NCBI GenBank assembly: GCA_027621485.1
Contig: JAQCBG010000008.1
Location: forward strand, 1-10,842
Source of the DNA: Pseudomonadota bacterium
GTDB taxonomy: Bacteria; Pseudomonadota; Alphaproteobacteria; Rickettsiales; Midichloriaceae
Direction: 5' to 3'
Length of the DNA: 10,842 nt
The translations under genes and the position numbers were made by a program. Below, one piece after another: positions 6,054 through 10,842 of the stretch. The notes under the pieces were generated by a model, which did no database searches, was not told the DNA's origin, and saw only the letters and a list, made by a program, of their open reading frames with translations. Each line of letters begins with the position of its first letter. Position 1 is the stretch's first letter.

Positions 6054-7542
6054 ATTTTTAGCAATCACAACTGTATTTATAGTGCAAACAGTACCGATTG
6101 AATTTTCATCAACTCAAAATAGCATATTGCAAAGTGGCTTATCACGCATCAGCTTTATCCAATCAGCACATGCAGGGGTAGGAGATAGTATGGACCATAT
6201 GTGGAAAAGTCTAGGTGGGGTAAGCTCATCTACGTCAGCTGGTAGTTATAAGAGTCAATCAGCTGGATATTGGACATTAGGTAGCTATTATGCAAGAGCT
6301 AAAGTAAAAACTTTATCCCCATTTAATGCTCAAATGCCAAGTTTAAAAGTAGGTTCATGTGGCAATATAGATATATTTAAAGGAGCATTTTCAATGATAG
6401 ATGTTTCGCAAATGCAGGAGCTACTGCAGGCAATAGCAGCTAATGCAATGACATTTGCATTCCAATTAGCACTTGAAACTATATCTCCAGTTATTGCAGA
6501 GAAAGTAGAGGAGATACAAGGTTGGTTACAAAAAATGAATGAGCTAAATATTAATAGCTGTGAAACTGCGCAGATGATGGTTGGTGCGGCAGCACCAAGG
6601 CATGAAAGAGCATCTCAATTGATATGTGAGAAAGCAGGTCATACAAAAGGAGGTCTTGCAGATCATACAGCAGCAAAGCATGGATGTGGTAAAGGTGGAG
6701 AGAAAAATGAAGTAATGAGTAAAACTGGCGATGCTAATAAATCTCCTGTTGAAGATATCAACATAACTTGGAACGCACTTAAAGATAAAAAATTCTTTGG
6801 GGATGATGAGGATAAGGATGAAAAATTAAAAATAGATAATGGTGATTTGCGAGAGTTGTTTATGACCTTATCAGGAACGATTATTATCCAAGCTGCAAAA
6901 AATGATACAGATGAGCCAAAATATATCTATAAAGGAGCAAAAGCAGACTATGGTAAGGTGATTAAGGCATTTATGGATGGCGGTAAGATAGATATTATAT
7001 CATGTGATGAAAAGAAAAAGTGTCTAAATCCAAATACTAGAGAAATCACGATCAAGAAAGAAAATGCTTTCAGGCAAAGAACAGAAAAAATGTTAAAGGA
7101 AATTATTGAAAAAATAAAAAATGATGAGAAATTAGGAACTACAGAAGCAGGTCTTGTAGAGATGATAGAAAATGCACAAATACCAATTTACAAAGTATTA
7201 ATTGTATATGCTGCATATAGCGGTGCAGGAGAGGTGTTTGAGCTTCCTGTATATGCTGATGCTATAGCACTTCAAGTATTATATACTTATTTAGACGATG
7301 TGTTACGTAAAGTGGGAGAGTCAATAGATGGGCTAGTGATATCTACAGAAGACCAACTAAATAAAATGAAGCAAAATATATCAACTGCAAGGCAAGCGTT
7401 ATACCAAAGAGAAATGAAGACGCATCAAAATTATAATGCAATTATGACGATGGTTCAAAAAACTGTATTTATAGAAAATATCATAGCTCAGGAGCAAGCA
7501 AGCAGTGCAGCTGATTTATTAACTAGAATAGGAGCTATGTAA
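6040..7542 (+). CDS. traH: TraH, F-type periplasmic pilus assembly protein
   Basis: TraH is a periplasmic protein with coiled-coil regions required for F pilus assembly and extension. This one is 500 residues (F TraH about 458). ATG 6040 follows GGGAG (6026-6030) by nine bases. A long signal peptide ends AHA-G at residue 45. The conserved N-terminal block follows: MDHMWKSLGGVSSSTSAGSY (51-70), SAGYWTLGSYYAR (74-86) and PSLKVGSCGNIDIFKGAFSM (100-119). Next come AFQLALETISP (140-150), the INSCETAQ segment (171-178), GTIIIQ (279-284) and IPIYKVLIVYAAYSG (381-395). Six cysteines (107, 174, 196, 216, 322, 328) could form three disulfides. Residues 198-265 are a charged, low-conservation linker. 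The C-terminal 430-490 is predicted helical. The stop overlaps the traG start by one base (TAATG). Confidence 0.94.
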   Translation: MKIIKFLAITTVFIVQTVPIEFSSTQNSILQSGLSRISFIQSAHAGVGDSMDHMWKSLGGVSSSTSAGSYKSQSAGYWTLGSYYARAKVKTLSPFNAQMPSLKVGSCGNIDIFKGAFSMIDVSQMQELLQAIAANAMTFAFQLALETISPVIAEKVEEIQGWLQKMNELNINSCETAQMMVGAAAPRHERASQLICEKAGHTKGGLADHTAAKHGCGKGGEKNEVMSKTGDANKSPVEDINITWNALKDKKFFGDDEDKDEKLKIDNGDLRELFMTLSGTIIIQAAKNDTDEPKYIYKGAKADYGKVIKAFMDGGKIDIISCDEKKKCLNPNTREITIKKENAFRQRTEKMLKEIIEKIKNDEKLGTTEAGLVEMIENAQIPIYKVLIVYAAYSGAGEVFELPVYADAIALQVLYTYLDDVLRKVGESIDGLVISTEDQLNKMKQNISTARQALYQREMKTHQNYNAIMTMVQKTVFIENIIAQEQASSAADLLTRIGAM

Positions 7543-10500
7543 TGGACTGCACAGTATATACAACGGGAGGAGGAGAGTTCTTAGTTAGGATATTTAAGGG
7601 AATGGTTGCATTAGTGGGTGATGGTTCATATACAAGTATGCTTAAAATCGTAGTACTCTTTGGGTTAATATGGATATTACTTGAAGTTACCTTTAGTGGA
7701 GAGTTCAAGAGAGGAATTAAATGGTTTTTTGCGATGTTTTTAGCATTTAATATAATGATGGTGCCAAAAGTAACGGTAATAGTGGAGGATAAATTAAATC
7801 CTAATTTGGTAGGGCATGGCAATATAATAAATGGAGTGCCATTTGCAATAGGTATGGTGGGGCACTTTACTTCGATTATTGGGGATAAGGCGACAGAGAT
7901 GATGGAGACGGCTTATGGAAATGATTCATTGACATATAATAAATATGGCATGATAGCACCAATAAATGTTGCAGATAGTGTTACGAGAGCAAAGATAGTT
8001 GACCCTGCTTTTGCACAGACTATCAGGCATTTTATGAAGCAATGTGTATTTTATGATATTTTACTCAAAAGATATAGTGCGAGGGATTTATTGGATCAAA
8101 AGGATTTGTGGCAATATTTAGAAGATAATGCATCAAAAGCTAGGTCTTTCGTTATTTATGATAAAAAGGGTGCTAATCAAATAGAATGGTGCAATGAAGG
8201 AGTGATCAAATTAAGAGCAGAGAGAAGATGGGAATCTGAAATGAAAACTGTGGAGAAGATAATAGGTCATAGATTATATCCACATTTGGATCAGGGGAGT
8301 GTTTCAGATACCTTGAACAAGGGAATAAATAGTTTTCAAGGAAAGTTATTTGATATATCGCAAAATGCGCAAGATGCAATAAAGCAAGCGATGGTAATTA
8401 ATTCCTATAAAGATGCGATGGGAAGTTTTGGTAATAATGGGGTTAATGCATATGCACAAGCAAGAAGTGAGATGCAAACAAAGATGACTTATGAAGTTAT
8501 CAGAAAGCAAGCTCAATCATGGGTACCTATACTTCGTGCGGTACTACAGGGTTTATTATACGGAGCATTTCCAATGGTATTTTTGTTGATGTTACTTCCA
8601 ATAGGAGCATCTGTGGCAAAAAACTATTTTGCGATGTTTGTGTGGATAGAAAGCTGGGGTCCGATATATGCTATAATTAATACAATGTTAGTAAGTTATG
8701 CAGGGAGTGAGTATAGATCAGAATCAATGTTGTTTGGTGAATCAGGGCTTACACTTGGAGCTCATGGTGCAATAATGCAAGTAAATCAGAATATAGCATC
8801 AGTTGCAGGTAACATGGTGATGTTTATCCCATTTATAGCAGGAGCAATGATGTGGGGTGTAAGAAGCTTTACATCTCTGGCAACATCAATGCTTGCAACA
8901 CCTATGCAAGCAGCACAGGAAGCAGCAAGAGAGGCATCAACAGGAAATATCTCACTTGGAAATATACAAGCAGGAAATGCCAGTTATAATAATATAACAG
9001 GAAATAAAATGAATGACTCTGTCATGATAGATTCTGGTAGATTACAAACAATTAACAGCGGCGGAGGTATATCGCAGATTACGAGTGGTGGTCAAGAAAC
9101 TATAGATATGACTGGTGCATATTCTAAGAATCCAGGATTTGAGACAAAATATTTTGAAAATCAATCTGCACAAATGACCAATGCAGCTACCTATAGTGAA
9201 AACAATGGCGTAACAAGCGCAATACAGGGTAACCAAACAAGAGCCGAGGGAACTGATACATTTGCACAAGCTGCATTTAACCAAGGTAAGAGCGGATCTT
9301 TAAGCGATAATTACAGTAAAACAATGACTAATGACCAAAGGGAGGCACTGCAACAATATGAATCATCAATAAATGATTGGTCAAAAAGCAATAATATGTC
9401 ACGAGAAGATACGGTGAGGTTATTTGCAAAAGCAGGTACTCCAGGTTCAAATATATTAGGCTTTGGGGCTGGCGCAGAGGGAGCGAAGACAACTGGAGAT
9501 CGTCAAACATTAGACAAGGCACAAAAATACATGGAATCACGTAATTTTGAATCTAATAAATCAATAGTGGAGTCAATGGCAAAATCCCAAAACTATAATT
9601 TAACAGATAGTGAAGGAAGGAATATAAGTCAGAGTATTTCAGAGAGTTATAAAGAGGCATCTAATTATGATAAACAGTCAAGAGCATATTTTGATACAGC
9701 GCAATCGCAAAGGAAAGATGCGCAGTATTTACAGAGTAACGGCAGTAGCATAATGCAAGATACACAACAACCATTTGTAGAATATATGAAGGAGCAAAGA
9801 GATGGTTATGGTCAACCTCTTGCTGGGTATAGACTGAATCAAATCATGACAGCAAATGCTTATAGTAATCCTGAAGACTATCAGTTAAGAGAAAGGTTAT
9901 ATGGTGAGTTTATAGAGAAATATGGTGATAATATTATGGATATGCATAAAAATAATGTGAGTAATACTTTATCAGAGCCTGGGGCGTTTGATAGCAATCC
10001 TAATAAGGGGTATGTGAAGACCTATAAGGATTTAAAAAACGGTTGGCAAAAACTAGGAGAAGAACCATTGGAAAATAACGAAGATTCAAATGTATCTAAT
10101 GTAGATAATAATCTAAATACAAATAATAATGTTGATAACGGTAGCAATGATTCTAATAAAAACACTGCATCTTCTAAAAGTGAAGGTAATCAAAATAATC
10201 AGCCGTATAATGTTTCAATCTCTAAACTTGGAGGAGCAACAAAAAATCTAAACAACGCCTTAGATCAATTGGAGATAAATGCAGAGCAAGCAGCTAATAA
10301 TCAGAACAACTCAAACAATGATTTAGTAAAAAGTGATAATAATCAAAATAATATCAATAAATCTCCAACTTTAAAAGAAAAAGGGGAGCTATTGATAAGT
10401 GAAGTAAATAAAAAGCAAGATGATGTAAAAAGTGAAATAAATTCTACTAAAGGCAATTTAGATAAAGGCAATATAAAAAAAGAAGTAGAGGAAAAGCACG

Positions 10501-10829
10501 ATCCCAAATCTCCAAGTAATCATGTGTTAATGCAAATGGGAGGAAGTATTAGTGATAGTTTATCTAGTAAATTAGGGATGGTCATGGATGGAGGGAACCA
10601 AAATCAAAGCCAAAATCAGTTAGATAATAAAATTAATAAAACGTCAAATAAGTCGTCTGATTCAGGAGTTAGTCAAATAAAAAAAATGCTGGGTCTATCT
10701 AAAGAGGGTAACCAAGGAGTGGAAAAGAAAAATAGTGAAGATATAGGTAAAGAAAATACTAACTTATCCCCACAGGATGGCAATCAAAATAAAAACAAGG
10801 CAATAAAAACAGAGGATAAAGATGGTTGA
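7542..10829 (+). CDS. traG: TraG, inner-membrane mating-pair stabilisation and pilus assembly protein
   Basis: TraG of F-type systems acts in pilus assembly through its membrane-embedded N-terminal part and in mating-pair stabilisation through its periplasmic C-terminal part, where it cooperates with TraN. This protein has 1095 residues (F TraG 938). ATG 7542 follows AGGAG (7530-7534) by seven bases. The TraG N domain covers about 1-455 with membrane spans near 33-51, 60-81, 333-355, 363-387 and 421-440. Recognisable segments are YTTGGGEFLVRIFKG (6-20), QSWVPILRAVLQGLLYGAFP (325-344) and FVWIESWGPIYAIIN (366-380). C168 and C217 may pair. Residues 455-840 are Ser/Asn/Gln-rich with long helical stretches, typical for the C-terminal region. 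Residues from about 840 to the end are an Asn/Lys/Ser low-complexity tail, which accounts for the extra length. The stop overlaps the next start. Confidence 0.94.
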   Translation: MDCTVYTTGGGEFLVRIFKGMVALVGDGSYTSMLKIVVLFGLIWILLEVTFSGEFKRGIKWFFAMFLAFNIMMVPKVTVIVEDKLNPNLVGHGNIINGVPFAIGMVGHFTSIIGDKATEMMETAYGNDSLTYNKYGMIAPINVADSVTRAKIVDPAFAQTIRHFMKQCVFYDILLKRYSARDLLDQKDLWQYLEDNASKARSFVIYDKKGANQIEWCNEGVIKLRAERRWESEMKTVEKIIGHRLYPHLDQGSVSDTLNKGINSFQGKLFDISQNAQDAIKQAMVINSYKDAMGSFGNNGVNAYAQARSEMQTKMTYEVIRKQAQSWVPILRAVLQGLLYGAFPMVFLLMLLPIGASVAKNYFAMFVWIESWGPIYAIINTMLVSYAGSEYRSESMLFGESGLTLGAHGAIMQVNQNIASVAGNMVMFIPFIAGAMMWGVRSFTSLATSMLATPMQAAQEAAREASTGNISLGNIQAGNASYNNITGNKMNDSVMIDSGRLQTINSGGGISQITSGGQETIDMTGAYSKNPGFETKYFENQSAQMTNAATYSENNGVTSAIQGNQTRAEGTDTFAQAAFNQGKSGSLSDNYSKTMTNDQREALQQYESSINDWSKSNNMSREDTVRLFAKAGTPGSNILGFGAGAEGAKTTGDRQTLDKAQKYMESRNFESNKSIVESMAKSQNYNLTDSEGRNISQSISESYKEASNYDKQSRAYFDTAQSQRKDAQYLQSNGSSIMQDTQQPFVEYMKEQRDGYGQPLAGYRLNQIMTANAYSNPEDYQLRERLYGEFIEKYGDNIMDMHKNNVSNTLSEPGAFDSNPNKGYVKTYKDLKNGWQKLGEEPLENNEDSNVSNVDNNLNTNNNVDNGSNDSNKNTASSKSEGNQNNQPYNVSISKLGGATKNLNNALDQLEINAEQAANNQNNSNNDLVKSDNNQNNINKSPTLKEKGELLISEVNKKQDDVKSEINSTKGNLDKGNIKKEVEEKHDPKSPSNHVLMQMGGSISDSLSSKLGMVMDGGNQNQSQNQLDNKINKTSNKSSDSGVSQIKKMLGLSKEGNQGVEKKNSEDIGKENTNLSPQDGNQNKNKAIKTEDKDG
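10060..10826 (+). other. Asn/Gln/Lys/Ser-rich low-complexity tail of TraG
   Basis: About 255 residues at the TraG C-terminus consist mostly of Asn, Ser, Lys, Gln and Asp, with runs such as NNLNTNNN, NNQNNSNND, DNNQNNINK and NQNQSQNQ. AAT, AAC and AAA triplets dominate the DNA. No domain is recognised; the tail is probably disordered. The frame stays open to a stop that overlaps the next gene, so it is a real extension rather than a frameshifted end. Confidence 0.7.
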
Positions 10830-10842
10830 TCATAAAACAGTA
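10822..10842 (+). CDS. start of the next operon gene (partial, unidentified)
   Basis: ATG 10822 lies five bases after AGAGGA (10811-10816), overlaps the traG stop, and opens a frame MVDHKTV that continues past the window edge. Seven codons do not identify the product. In F-like elements an entry exclusion gene or the coupling protein traD may follow traG. Confidence 0.55.

Noticed and set aside
7535..9540. Minus-strand ORFs opposite traG (7535-7822, 9042-9284, 9328-9540)
   Set aside because: Short, no motifs, no convincing binding sites, and lying over conserved or low-complexity traG coding sequence.
1..10842. CRISPR array, tRNA, rRNA, insertion sequence or rho-independent terminator
   Set aside because: No regularly spaced repeats other than the coiled-coil and Cys-module repeats, no transposase-like protein, and no G+C-rich hairpin followed by a T run was seen in the few non-coding bases.

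Overview
This window is an internal stretch of a conjugative DNA-transfer operon of the F type (mating-pair type IV secretion). It is almost wall-to-wall coding on the + strand, AT-rich (roughly one third G+C by eye), and strongly prefers TTA for leucine. The gene order traU - trbC - traN (as two genes) - traF - small membrane protein - traH - traG follows the F-plasmid transfer region without most of the small accessory trb genes. The low G+C, the AT-rich codon choice and a DUF1640 coiled-coil gene inside an F-like tra operon suggest a member of the Rickettsiales, or a similar host-associated alphaproteobacterium carrying an integrated F-like element. That taxonomic call is an inference; no ribosomal or housekeeping gene is present to confirm it.

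Layout. Bases 1-17 probably hold the last codons of an upstream gene (traW would be expected). Bases 26-394 carry a complete DUF1640 coiled-coil/membrane-anchor gene on the opposite strand, lying across the 5' end of traU. Then follow traU (to 1432), trbC (1422-2276), the N-terminal half of TraN as a separate secreted protein (2273-3427), the C-terminal half of TraN with its own signal peptide (3424-4965), traF (4958-5830), a 58-residue one-span membrane protein (5877-6053), traH (6040-7542), traG (7542-10829) and the first seven codons of a further gene (10822 onward). Most junctions are 1-14 bp overlaps and nearly every start has a purine-rich ribosome binding site 5-9 bases upstream, so this is one translationally coupled operon. 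No stretch above 300 bases lacks a gene; the only gap, 5831-5876, contains a 19-codon ORF.

How the genes work together. TraU, TrbC, TraF and TraH are periplasmic factors that in F are needed for pilus assembly and mating-pair formation. TraN is the outer-membrane mating-pair stabilisation protein that contacts the recipient. TraG is an inner-membrane protein with a large periplasmic C-terminal region, used in pilus assembly and mating-pair stabilisation. The ATPase TraC, the core TraB/K/V proteins, relaxase and coupling protein would lie outside the window.

Most noteworthy: (i) the antisense DUF1640 gene over the 5' end of traU, in exact codon register, leaving the traU frame open through all 123 codons; (ii) TraN split at a domain boundary into two proteins, each with a signal peptide; (iii) an unannotated 58-residue membrane protein between traF and traH, in the region where F carries traQ.
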